Positions 46,178 to 54,125 of a stretch of DNA of 64,000 bases are shown here, piece by piece. How positions within the stretch are numbered: the stretch's first letter is position 1; each line of letters begins with the position of its first letter. Origin of the DNA: Clostridia bacterium (lineage in GTDB: Bacteria; Bacillota; Clostridia; Monoglobales; Monoglobaceae); contig JAFTJA010000007.1 of NCBI GenBank assembly GCA_017456605.1, forward strand, positions 1 through 64,000, written 5' to 3'. The position numbers and the translations under genes were made by a program. The notes beneath the pieces are model-generated. The model saw only the letters and a list, made by a program, of their open reading frames with translations, made no database searches and had not been told where the DNA came from.

Positions 46178-46225
46178 GGCTTCCCCTTAGAGGGGAAGCT
46201 GTCACCGCAGGTGACTGATGAGGTG
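46178..46225 (+). repeat. Double-hairpin interspersed repeat, CTTCCCC variant (copy A)
   Basis: Hairpin GCTTCCCCT / AGGGGAAGC followed by GTCACC / GGTGAC and TGATGAGGTG. It is a variant of the repeats at 47729, 48124, 63521, 63591 and 63684 and resembles the one at 52329. It lies between spoVAC and malQ. Confidence 0.75.
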
Positions 46226-46262
46226 TAAATAACCTGCTTTCCCCTCCTCAGAGAAAACCCTT

Positions 46263-47693
46263 CTATATTCTGTTATAAATCTCATTAAGTCTTTTAAACC
46301 GCTTTTTATCAATGCCATCAATCTGTTCTTTTGTCACGCGGTAACGCCAGTTATTTTCCGCCCTGCCGGGGGAGTTGAGCCGGGTATCCGAGCCATAACC
46401 CAGAATATCCTGAATGGGGAATATTACAGTCCCTGCCGAGCTTGCCCAGATTGTGCGGAGCATAGCGTCGAGCCCGTTGCCCCAATCGGAGGAAGTATAT
46501 CCGCAATATTCAAGTATCTCGCGGCGGTTTTCCTCATCAAGCTCCCAAAGATAGCCAAGCAGGGTGTTGTTGTCATGAGTTCCGCTGTAAGCGATACAGT
46601 TTTCCTTGTAGTTGTGAGGCTTGTGGGTGGACTCCCCGCCAAAGAAACCAAACTGAAATACCCTCATGCCGGGGAAGCCGCTTTCCTCAACCAAAGCCTC
46701 AACCTCTTTCGTGATATGCCCCAAGTCTTCTGCAATTATCAGCTTTTCTCCGGCAACAGCTCTGATTTTTTTAATCAAATCCATACCTGGCCCCTTTATC
46801 CATTTGCCATTTTTAGCGGTTTTTTCATCAGCGGGAACCGCCCAGAACGACTCAAGTGCACGAAAATGGTCAATCCGAAGACCATCAAAGAGTTCAAGGG
46901 ACGCCGACACACGATCTTCCCACCAGCGATATCCGTCCTCTTTCATCTTTGACCAGTCGTATAATGGATTGCCCCAAAGCTGACCGTCCGCCGTGAAATA
47001 GTCAGGAGGGACACCTGCAACCGAGGTGGGATAGCCTTTTTCATCAAGCAAGAACAAATCAGGATTAAAATACACATCTGCGCTGTCGGGTGATACATAA
47101 ATTGGCATATCTCCAATAATCTCAATGCCTTGCTCATTGGCATATTCTTTTACCTCTTTCCACTGGTTGAAAAATTCATACTGAATAAATTCCCATGCGA
47201 AAAGGATATCCGCGTCAATATTTGATATAGTCCATTCCTGCCACTCCTTTTGGTCGTTGGCAGTTTTAAGTGCCATAAACTTGCAGAAGTTTTCTATGTA
47301 AGGTCTCTCCGAAATAAACTCTTCAATCTCTCGTCTGTCATTTACTCGTTTTGATGCTGTCATAAGCAAAAAGATACGTTCTTCCCGAAGCCTCTCAAAT
47401 TCGCAAAGATAGGGTGTGGTTTGATTTGCACCCTCCAGCTCCTCTTTGGTTATCAAACCCTTGTCAAAAAGTTTTTCAAGGTCAATGAAATAGGGATTTC
47501 CCGCAAAGGTGGAATAGGATTTGTAGGGCGAATTGAAATCATCCACAGGGCAAAAAGGTAGCACCTGCCAATATGAAAATCCGCACTCCGCCAAAAAATC
47601 AATAAATTCCCGTGCCGCCTTGCCAAATCCGCCGCAGGAATAGTCTCCCCAAAGGGATGAAATATGCATAAGTACTCCACTTTTTCGTTTCAA
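46263..47693 (-). CDS. malQ: 4-alpha-glucanotransferase MalQ
   Basis: 476 aa, GH77. LKRKSGVLMHISSLWGDYSCG start, FAGNPYFIDLEKL, nucleophile region GLRIDHFRALESFWAVP, acid/base IAEDLGHIT, and AYSGTHDNNT. It disproportionates maltodextrins in glycogen/starch metabolism; no other glycogen gene is nearby. I prefer TTG 47693, which aligns with family starts and has GGGGG 8 nt upstream; an ATG at 47726 is possible and would take its ribosome binding site from repeat B. Confidence 0.93.
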   Translation of the reverse strand: MKRKSGVLMHISSLWGDYSCGGFGKAAREFIDFLAECGFSYWQVLPFCPVDDFNSPYKSYSTFAGNPYFIDLEKLFDKGLITKEELEGANQTTPYLCEFERLREERIFLLMTASKRVNDRREIEEFISERPYIENFCKFMALKTANDQKEWQEWTISNIDADILFAWEFIQYEFFNQWKEVKEYANEQGIEIIGDMPIYVSPDSADVYFNPDLFLLDEKGYPTSVAGVPPDYFTADGQLWGNPLYDWSKMKEDGYRWWEDRVSASLELFDGLRIDHFRALESFWAVPADEKTAKNGKWIKGPGMDLIKKIRAVAGEKLIIAEDLGHITKEVEALVEESGFPGMRVFQFGFFGGESTHKPHNYKENCIAYSGTHDNNTLLGYLWELDEENRREILEYCGYTSSDWGNGLDAMLRTIWASSAGTVIFPIQDILGYGSDTRLNSPGRAENNWRYRVTKEQIDGIDKKRFKRLNEIYNRI

Positions 47694-47728
47694 AGTTATA
47701 TCCCCCCATTTGTTATTTTTTTGCATTA

Positions 47729-47777
47729 GGCTCCCTTGTGTAAAGGGAGCTGTCAGCTCTGCTGACTGAGGGATTGT
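47729..47777 (+). repeat. Double-hairpin inverted repeat, left end (copy B)
   Basis: GGCTCCCTTGTGTAAAGGGA forms a stem (GCTCCCTT / AAGGGAGC), then GTCAGC / GCTGAC, then TGAGGGATTGT. It is inverted relative to copy C at 48124-48172. The DUF559 gene's last codons and stop are read through it on the minus strand. Confidence 0.85.
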
Positions 47778-48121
47778 TTAACCATATCATCTATGTACAT
47801 ACAAACCCCTTCAAAATTCCTAATAATATCAATATTTGATATCCTAACAACCGTTATGCCGTATCCTTTTAAATATTCTGTTCTTTCTTTATCATATTTT
47901 TTACCATTATTTTCATAATGTTGTGATCCATCAAGTTCAATAACCAAATTAGCTTTTGCACAATAAAAATCCGCTATATATTTGCCTAATATCTTTTGTC
48001 TTATAAAACGGATAGGATAATTTTTCAAAAAGTCATACCAAAGATGTCTTTCTTCTTTTGTCATATTCTTTCTCAAACTTTTTGCAAGCGGTAATAATTT
48101 TTTATTGTGCTTTCTTTCCAT
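47753..48121 (-). CDS. DUF559 (Vsr-like, PD-(D/E)XK) endonuclease-domain protein
   Basis: 122 aa. LRKNMTKEERHLWYDFLKN, FIRQKILGKYIADFYC and LVIELDGSQHY match DUF559, related to very-short-patch repair and restriction-like nucleases (catalytic D..E-x-D pattern about residues 49-65). The gene is enclosed by inverted repeats: the GGAGGG at the inner edge of copy C is its ribosome binding site (7 nt from the ATG), and the C-terminal KQSLSQQS plus stop are encoded inside copy B. Likely a mobile cassette. Its target and activity are unknown. Confidence 0.88.
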   Translation of the reverse strand: MERKHNKKLLPLAKSLRKNMTKEERHLWYDFLKNYPIRFIRQKILGKYIADFYCAKANLVIELDGSQHYENNGKKYDKERTEYLKGYGITVVRISNIDIIRNFEGVCMYIDDMVKQSLSQQS

Positions 48122-48123
48122 CT

Positions 48124-48172
48124 ACAATCCCTCCACCGCAAGCGGTCCCCCTCCCTTTACACAAGGGAGGCT
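48124..48172 (-). repeat. Double-hairpin inverted repeat, right end (copy C)
   Basis: Read on the minus strand: AGCCTCCCTTGTGTAAAGGG, a stem CCTCCCTT / AAAGGGAGG, then ACCGC / GCGGT, then GGAGGGATTGT. It is the inverted partner of copy B. Outer ends are flanked by TTA on the left and TAA on the right. Confidence 0.85.
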
Positions 48173-48255
48173 AAGTATTATTTTACCACAATGCAAAATT
48201 TTTCGCAACAACCAATTATTTCAATTTTATGAAAATAACGCCTCATCCGTTCCAC

Positions 48256-48281
48256 AAAAAAAGAAGCCAAAAGGCTTCTCC
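48256..48281 (-). terminator. Terminator after relBE-like pair
   Basis: Minus strand: stem GAAGCC / GGCTTC with TTTT loop followed by seven T. Confidence 0.8.
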
Positions 48282-48312
48282 TGAACTTTTTTAAAATATC
48301 CGTCAGCGTTTG

Positions 48313-48579
48313 TTAGTTATAGATTTCGCGTCTGTGTCCAACAGCCAAAACCAGAATTTTGATTTTGTCATCCTCAATTTCCGCAAGCAACCTATAATCC
48401 CCCACGCGATATCGCCATTGACCACTTCTGTCGGCCGTCAAAGCCTTGCCATGCCAGCGGGGATTTTCACAATCTTGAAGATTTTTCCGTACCCAACCCA
48501 AAATCAATGCCGCTGTATGTCGGTCTAATTTTTTCAAATCTTTTAAGGCTGCGGCAGTAAACTCTACTTTGTAACTCAT
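48313..48579 (-). CDS. relE: RelE/ParE-type toxin
   Basis: 88 aa. YKVEFTAAALKDLKKLDRHT start, WRYRVGDYRLLAEIEDDKI (about 54-72) and the terminal VGHRREIYN are typical of RelE-fold mRNA interferases, which cleave mRNA at the ribosome. It overlaps the antitoxin gene by 4 nt (ATGA). The key basic residues of the family (R in WRYRVGDYR, H-R at the end) are present, so it looks intact. Confidence 0.92.
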   Translation of the reverse strand: MSYKVEFTAAALKDLKKLDRHTAALILGWVRKNLQDCENPRWHGKALTADRSGQWRYRVGDYRLLAEIEDDKIKILVLAVGHRREIYN

Positions 48580-48797
48580 TGCAATCCCAATTCCCTTTCT
48601 GCATCATCAAGAGAATAAGTGATGGGATTTGCTTTATATTCCTTCATTGCTTTATCAAACATTTCCAAATCATATTCTGTCTCAATACGTTCCATAACTG
48701 TTTGACGAATAAGGTCAGATACTGAAATCCTGTTAAGCTCTGCATATTTCTTTATTAACAAAGTATCTTCATCATTTAATCTTAAAGAGATTGTCAT
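48576..48797 (-). CDS. relB: RelB/DUF6290-type antitoxin
   Basis: 73 aa. Ribbon-helix-helix N-terminus TISLRLNDEDTLLIKKYAEL, SVSDLIRQTVMERIE, followed by a helical toxin-binding C-terminus (ITYSLDDAERELG). ATG 48797 with GGAAG at 8 nt; the frame is open three codons further up. It probably represses its own operon. Lies between a terminator-bounded S-layer gene and the DUF559 cassette. Confidence 0.88.
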   Translation of the reverse strand: MTISLRLNDEDTLLIKKYAELNRISVSDLIRQTVMERIETEYDLEMFDKAMKEYKANPITYSLDDAERELGLQ

Positions 48798-48945
48798 ATA
48801 AAACACTTCCTTTCCGTATTACATTGTATTACATAATTGTAATTTTGTCAATAGTTTTCGCAAAAATAAGAAATTTATTTAATCAAAACTTTTAATTTTA
48901 CCCAAAATCCCCTTATACGTTTCACAAGTGAAAATAAAAAGGCAC

Positions 48946-48975
48946 AAAAAAAGAGACGACCGAAGTCGTCTCTTT
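48946..48975 (-). terminator. Terminator of the 1007-aa S-layer gene
   Basis: Minus strand: perfect 8-bp stem GAGACGAC / GTCGTCTC closed by a TTCG tetraloop and followed by seven T. Very strong intrinsic terminator, as expected for a highly expressed gene. Confidence 0.92.
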
Positions 48976-49002
48976 AATTTAATCTCTAAGAGATGTCAGA
49001 TA

Positions 49003-52000
49003 TTAGCAACCTGTTGCAAGAGCAGGTGTGATATCTTCTGTACCACTCTTGATGATAACTGCTTCAGCTTCTTCGTCATCATACATTCTGATGAGTACTG
49101 TGTCTGTTGCGCCAACAGCCTGAGCATAAGTCTGGTTAGCTGTTCCATCTACAACAAACTTATGATTTGCTGTATCTGTACATTCATAAAGATCCTTGAA
49201 GTAAGTGTAGTCACCGATGCCACCAACTTCGATTGAAGTGTTTCTACCAGTAGCGTCGATTACATAAACCTTTGTAGCACGGCTGAAGTTAAATTCAACG
49301 TCATCTGTGTCTGCAGCAGTAGCGCCTTCAAATGTCATGATCTTCTTTGTCTTGTTGAAAGCTTTAGCTGTGTCAAGAACATATGCTTCCTTAGTTCCAG
49401 CAGCTTCAGCAAGTGTAAGTGTACCACCAGCATAGTAAGCTACGCACTTGATACCTGTAATTACGCCTTCACCGTTCATTTCAACCTGAACAACATCACC
49501 CTTAGCAGGCATTGTAGCTACAGTGTTGTAACGTGTGCTTGAAAGGTCAGCAGCAGCGATTGTCTTAGCTGAAACTTCTTCGCCATCGAGGAGGAAAGTA
49601 AGTTCATAGATTGTGTTGCCATCTTTGTCAACTGCAGTACCAGCTTCTGTGATAACAGCAAGACCAGCAGCAGGACTTACAGCACTTACAGGTCTAGCAA
49701 CGATAATGTTGTTAGAAGCTGCATCGTCATCTGCGAAGTAAGAAACGATTGTGTAAGGAATCTTGTCAACAAGATTTGCATATGTGCCGAATGAGCACTT
49801 AGAAGCTACGTTAGCAGCATCAACAAAGAATACGATTGCATCATCATCAACGTTGATCTTTGCACCACCAACTGCTTCAAATCTGCCAGCTTCAGCATTG
49901 AATTCGTAAGCTGCATTAGGTGTACCCTCAGCTACAGGAAGCTTTGCATCGTGACCAGGTGTCTTGATTGAGTTAATCAAGCCTTCGCTTGTCTTTGTGT
50001 ACTGAACAAGACCAAGGATGCTGTATGTTGAAGCATCAAGCTTGTTTGTTACATCGTCAGAGTCACAACCCCAAACATATTTAGCATCGTTAGGAGCAGC
50101 CTGCTTTTCGCTGGGCTTAATCTTTGTGTCAGACTGGCCAGCAACTTCAAGTGTACAGTTGTCCTTGATTGTAAGAACCTGAACACCGTCAGCTGTGATC
50201 ATCTGAACTTTGATTTCCTTGCCAAATGATGAATCAGAAGCTACATCAAGTACATAACCGTAGTTTGCGCCAACGCCCAAAGCAAGAGCCTTGTCTTCAA
50301 CGAAAGCTGCGATCTTGCCGTACTTGTTAACGTAGAATGTACCGCCAGCACCAACTTTGAAGTCAGCAGCGCCGTAAACGTTTTCTACTACGTCATACTT
50401 GTTTCCGCCGATTACGAAACCATCTTCTTTGCTGTCGCTGTCAACGTCAACAGATGTCTTTGATTCAAACCAACCTGTGATTGTACCAACAACAGGGTTA
50501 GAAATTACTTCTGCAACAATGTAGTTAGCATTTGAACCATCAGCGATGATTGAGAGAACATCCCATTCAGCGAGTTCAGCAGCTTCGATTTCTACGCCGT
50601 CTTTCATGATCTTAACGATCTTTGATGTGTCATCCTCGTCGATTTTGATTCTTGAAACGTTGCCGCTATCCATAGAAGCAACTTCCTTGAATGAAATAAG
50701 CTTGCTTGTAGCATCGTCAACAACTGCAGTACCTGCGAGTTCAACGAAGATTACATCATAACCAGGCTTGCTGTCGTTGTCGATAAGTTTGATCTGACCG
50801 CCAGCTTTGCAAGCAGCAAGATTGTCAACATAACCGCCAAGTACAGTTCCAAGTGTCTGAGCACCTACGCCGTTGTAAACAACGATAGGATCTGCATCCA
50901 AACCGCTTACAGTGTCAGTGTCTCTACCTGCAGCAACTTTTGTTGCATCGTTAGCGCCTTCTTTGTAGTATTCAAGTACATATGAAGAATATCCCTTGAA
51001 CTGATCAGGAGCGATTACGAGTACGTCGTTTCTAACTGTATCAACGTTCATAGAAACGATTTCGTAAGCATCATTTACCTTCTTTGCATAGAATACAACT
51101 GACTGACCAAGGAAGTCTTCAGCGTCTGTTCCAGCCACGAGGAATGAATATTCAGTCTTTCCATCTTCACCGAAGCCACTTGTTGAGTTCTTCTTGAAGT
51201 CTTTGTTGTTTGTGCTGTATGTGTCAACGAGAGCAACTCTAACCTTAGCTTCGTCTTCTGTGTTGATAGTCTTAGCGTTGTTATCAATTGCTGTTACAGT
51301 GTTTTCCATAACAACACCACGAATTTTTACATAACCGAGGTTTTCGCTCATGAGAGTCTTGTAGAGGTAGTTGTTGTCTTTGTCCTGACCATCGCAGATA
51401 ACATAGTCAACTGTACCATCTGTGCTCCATCTAACCTGTTCCATAAGAGGTGTGTCAATTGCCTTAGCAAGAAGCTGAGCAATTGTACCACGGTTAGCAT
51501 CTGTACCTACCTGTGCGTTTGCAACATTGAGTGATACATCGTATCTCATAGCTGCTGCGAGGTAACCTGTGGGGTAACCACCGTTGTGGTCAGCATAAGG
51601 TGTGTAACCGAGTGTAGCCATGATCATCTTAACAGCTTCTTCGTACTTAACCGGGTTCTCAGGACCGAAAGTTCCGTCGCCATAGCCGTTGATGATACCT
51701 TTACCAGCAGCATTTGCAATGTAACCTGATGCCCAGTAATCAGCGGGAACATCTGTGAAAGGTGTAACTGCACTACCTTCAGCTGTTTCGCCATATCCCT
51801 GGATACGAGCGATGAAAGCAGCCATCTGTGCTCTTGTTACGCCAGCTTCAGGTTCGAAAGCAGTTTCGCTTGTACCTTTAGCAATACCTAATTTTGTGAG
51901 TGTTTCAACTGCTTCGTAATATGCGCTGTCTTCAGGAACGTCAGCATATGTTGCACCAAATGCAACTGTTGTGAGTGCGAGAGCAAATACGCAAACCAAA

Positions 52001-52026
52001 GCAATCACTTTTTTGAGATTTAACAT
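49003..52026 (-). CDS. SLH domain S-layer protein
   Basis: 1007 aa. Signal peptide about 1-25 (VIALVCVFALALTTVAFGA). Three SLH repeats at about 26-77 (YADVPEDSAYYEAVETLTKLG), 90-143 (FTDVPADYWASGYIANAAGKG) and 149-197 (GGYPTGYLAAAMRYDVS). The remaining 800 residues are acidic and beta-rich. Consensus promoter, strong AAGGAGG site, strong terminator and uniform codon choice fit a very abundant protein, so it is the best candidate for the main S-layer subunit. It appears to be a paralogue of the 977-aa protein at 9067-12000. Confidence 0.92.
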   Translation of the reverse strand: MLNLKKVIALVCVFALALTTVAFGATYADVPEDSAYYEAVETLTKLGIAKGTSETAFEPEAGVTRAQMAAFIARIQGYGETAEGSAVTPFTDVPADYWASGYIANAAGKGIINGYGDGTFGPENPVKYEEAVKMIMATLGYTPYADHNGGYPTGYLAAAMRYDVSLNVANAQVGTDANRGTIAQLLAKAIDTPLMEQVRWSTDGTVDYVICDGQDKDNNYLYKTLMSENLGYVKIRGVVMENTVTAIDNNAKTINTEDEAKVRVALVDTYSTNNKDFKKNSTSGFGEDGKTEYSFLVAGTDAEDFLGQSVVFYAKKVNDAYEIVSMNVDTVRNDVLVIAPDQFKGYSSYVLEYYKEGANDATKVAAGRDTDTVSGLDADPIVVYNGVGAQTLGTVLGGYVDNLAACKAGGQIKLIDNDSKPGYDVIFVELAGTAVVDDATSKLISFKEVASMDSGNVSRIKIDEDDTSKIVKIMKDGVEIEAAELAEWDVLSIIADGSNANYIVAEVISNPVVGTITGWFESKTSVDVDSDSKEDGFVIGGNKYDVVENVYGAADFKVGAGGTFYVNKYGKIAAFVEDKALALGVGANYGYVLDVASDSSFGKEIKVQMITADGVQVLTIKDNCTLEVAGQSDTKIKPSEKQAAPNDAKYVWGCDSDDVTNKLDASTYSILGLVQYTKTSEGLINSIKTPGHDAKLPVAEGTPNAAYEFNAEAGRFEAVGGAKINVDDDAIVFFVDAANVASKCSFGTYANLVDKIPYTIVSYFADDDAASNNIIVARPVSAVSPAAGLAVITEAGTAVDKDGNTIYELTFLLDGEEVSAKTIAAADLSSTRYNTVATMPAKGDVVQVEMNGEGVITGIKCVAYYAGGTLTLAEAAGTKEAYVLDTAKAFNKTKKIMTFEGATAADTDDVEFNFSRATKVYVIDATGRNTSIEVGGIGDYTYFKDLYECTDTANHKFVVDGTANQTYAQAVGATDTVLIRMYDDEEAEAVIIKSGTEDITPALATGC

Positions 52027-52037
52027 AGTCTCAAATC

Positions 52038-52087
52038 CTCCTTAAAAAATATATATGTTTATTAATTTTTTTGCAATGTAATGAATT
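52038..52087 (-). repeat. 50-bp direct repeat, proximal copy (with S-layer RBS)
   Basis: 50 nt, identical at 49 of 50 positions to 52247-52296 (G/A difference). On the minus strand it ends with the AAGGAG ribosome binding site of the S-layer gene. Confidence 0.9.
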
Positions 52088-52149
52088 TTTATTTTGAAGC
52101 CGTTTCAAGAATTGAGCTATCCGCATTTTTCTCGTCGGATGCTGTTGTA

Positions 52150-52232
52150 AAAATCCTCACGGATTTTCTTTTAACAGTGAAAACATCTCTGTTTTCACAA
52201 TCCTGCGCTAAAAACAATTCACTGGATTGTTT
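52150..52232 (-). other. Three stem-loops in the S-layer leader
   Basis: AAAATCC / GGATTTT (52150-52167), GTGAAAACA / TGTTTTCAC (52177-52198), AAACAAT / ATTGTTT (52212-52232). They lie in the 159 nt between the two 50-bp direct repeats. On the transcript they would form a row of hairpins without T-runs. Confidence 0.7.
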
Positions 52233-52246
52233 TCTTAACGCTACGG

Positions 52247-52296
52247 CTCCTTAAAAAATATATATGTTTATTAATTTTTTTGCAATATAATGAATT
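52247..52296 (-). repeat. 50-bp direct repeat, distal copy
   Basis: Second copy, 209 nt upstream in the leader. It carries a duplicate AAGGAG with no start codon at suitable spacing. Confidence 0.9.
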
Positions 52297-52328
52297 GTGT
52301 TATCAGGATCAGTGAGCAATTAGCGTCC

Positions 52329-52428
52329 ACCTCATCCACCGCAAGCGGTCCCCCTGTCTCGGCTCTCGCCTCGGTCAGCGCAGGACAATTGCCACTGGCA
52401 ATTTGCGCCCTCAAGGGGAAAGCTGAGG
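52329..52428 (-). repeat. Extended double-hairpin repeat in the S-layer leader (copy G)
   Basis: Minus strand: CAGCTTTCCCCTTGAGGG, an inserted stretch with the hairpin AATTGCC / GGCAATT, then ACCGC / GCGGT and TGGATGAGGTG. The outer parts match copy A at 46178. It lies between the S-layer promoter and the coding region. Confidence 0.65.
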
Positions 52429-52467
52429 TAGGATGCAATGACACACCACTCCCATTAACTTAGGTTG

Positions 52468-52497
52468 ATTATATCACCAAAACACCGTCTATGTCAA
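52468..52497 (-). promoter_or_regulatory. Sigma-A promoter of the S-layer gene
   Basis: Minus strand: TTGACA (52492-52497), an 18-nt spacer, TATAAT (52468-52473), perfect hexamers. Start near 52461 predicts a leader of about 435 nt. The rest of the gap up to 52743 is AT-rich with nothing I can name. Confidence 0.8.
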
Positions 52498-52743
52498 CAC
52501 GAATTTGAAAATGTAACATATTTGTAATACATTTTCAACTCTTTTGTCAAACAAAGAACGGTTTAACCTATATATTGATAAAAAATTATCCCTTTATGTC
52601 ATATATTGTACTATCAAGAAAGCAATATGTCAAGGCTTTTTGAAAAATTTGGCATATTTTTATGTTTTTTTCTGCTATTTTATAAAATTTTCGTATTCTT
52701 CCGATTATTTATTGCATATTTATATAGGAAGAAACTCAAAAAA

Positions 52744-54054
52744 TTATATTTTGACAAGAGTTTCTATCTCCAAAAAGCTTCTCTGGGCATAATGTTCCGC
52801 CTTTTCTTTTTTATCCTTTATGCGAATTCCCAAATCTTCAAAAATCCCAAAATTCACATTCATAGGCTGAAAATCATCCACCGCAGGGTTTGATATATAA
52901 TTTGCCAGTGCACCAAGGGCAGTTCTGGATGTGATTTTGGGCGTTTCCTTGCCAAGAACAGCATTCGCCGCGGAAATCCCCGCCCAAAGTCCTGACGCCG
53001 CGGACTCGATATATCCCTCGACGCCCGTTATCTGCCCCGCAAAATAGATTCTTGGGAATTCTTTCATATTGTAATTATCCGTCAAAAGCTTTGGCGAATT
53101 TATATATGTGTTTCGGTGCATAACGCCGCATCTGACAAATTCCGCATTTTCCAGCCCTGGAATCATGCCAAACACTCTTTTCTGCTCGCCGAATTTGAGG
53201 TGGGTTTGAAAGCCTACTATATTGTACATGCTCCCTGCGGCATTATCCTGTCTTAATTGCACCACTGCATATGGGCGGCTTCCGTCGTGGGGGCTTGTCA
53301 GCCCCACCGGCTTGAGTGGACCGAAGCGCATTGTGTCCTCGCCACGTGCCGCCATAACCTCAATGGGCATGCACCCCTCAAACACCTTGGGGTTTTCAAC
53401 TCCTTCGTGAACTGCGGCACATTCAGCGGTCACAAGGGCATTGCGAAAGGCTATATATTCCTCCTTGTTCATAGGGCAATTGATATAGTCGTCGCCGCCC
53501 TTTCCATATCGTGCCGCCTTGAACGCCTTGGTCATATCAATGCTGTCATAAGTCACAATGGGCGCTGCCGCATCAAAAAAGTGCAGTCCCTCGCCGCCTG
53601 TGAGTTTTGCTATACACTTTGAAATCCCGTCAGATGCCAGAGGTCCTGCCGCTATGACAGTATATTCATCAGTGTCAATTTCTGTTACCTCGCCGGGAAT
53701 GATTTCTATATTGTCACAGCTTTTTATTTTTTCGGTGACCATTTTGGAAAAGCCCTCACGGTCCACCGCAAGAGCGCCCCCTGCAGGAACACGAGTGGCA
53801 TCTGCACACTCCATAATCAGCGAGCCCAATTTTCGCATTTCCTCTTTGAGCAGTCCCACTGCATTGTATATCCCGTCGGCACGGAGAGAGTTGCTGCACA
53901 CAAGCTCTGCAAAATCTGCCGATTTGTGGGCAGGCGACATTTTGTGGGGTTTCATTTCAAAAAGCTGAACGTGTGCCCCACGCTTTGCCAGTTGCCACGC
54001 AGCCTCACAGCCAGCCAAGCCCGCACCGATTATTTTCACTGTTCTTTCTTCCAT
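52744..54054 (-). CDS. trmFO: tRNA m5U54 methyltransferase TrmFO
   Basis: 436 aa. FAD-binding [19 protein letters not shown] (about 8-26), [26 protein letters not shown] and the C-terminal [19 protein letters not shown]. It methylates U54 of tRNA using methylene-tetrahydrofolate and FADH2, the Gram-positive alternative to SAM-dependent TrmA. Near-consensus promoter upstream. Confidence 0.97.
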   Translation of the reverse strand: MEERTVKIIGAGLAGCEAAWQLAKRGAHVQLFEMKPHKMSPAHKSADFAELVCSNSLRADGIYNAVGLLKEEMRKLGSLIMECADATRVPAGGALAVDREGFSKMVTEKIKSCDNIEIIPGEVTEIDTDEYTVIAAGPLASDGISKCIAKLTGGEGLHFFDAAAPIVTYDSIDMTKAFKAARYGKGGDDYINCPMNKEEYIAFRNALVTAECAAVHEGVENPKVFEGCMPIEVMAARGEDTMRFGPLKPVGLTSPHDGSRPYAVVQLRQDNAAGSMYNIVGFQTHLKFGEQKRVFGMIPGLENAEFVRCGVMHRNTYINSPKLLTDNYNMKEFPRIYFAGQITGVEGYIESAASGLWAGISAANAVLGKETPKITSRTALGALANYISNPAVDDFQPMNVNFGIFEDLGIRIKDKKEKAEHYAQRSFLEIETLVKI

Positions 54055-54090
54055 GGTTTGTCTTTTCCTTTCGGAGAAATTCTAACATAT

Positions 54091-54119
54091 ATATTATCAC
54101 AAACCACGTCAGGTTGCAA
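54091..54119 (-). promoter_or_regulatory. Sigma-A promoter for trmFO
   Basis: Minus strand: TTGCAA (54114-54119), a 17-nt spacer, TAATAT (54091-54096). Its -35 lies just past the stop of the M14 peptidase gene. Confidence 0.6.
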
Positions 54120-54125
54120 GGCTTT

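Noticed and set aside
52038-52296. 50-bp direct repeats as a transposon target-site duplication
   Set aside because: 50 bp is far longer than known target duplications and the 159-nt interior has no transposase or inverted ends; segmental duplication is more likely.
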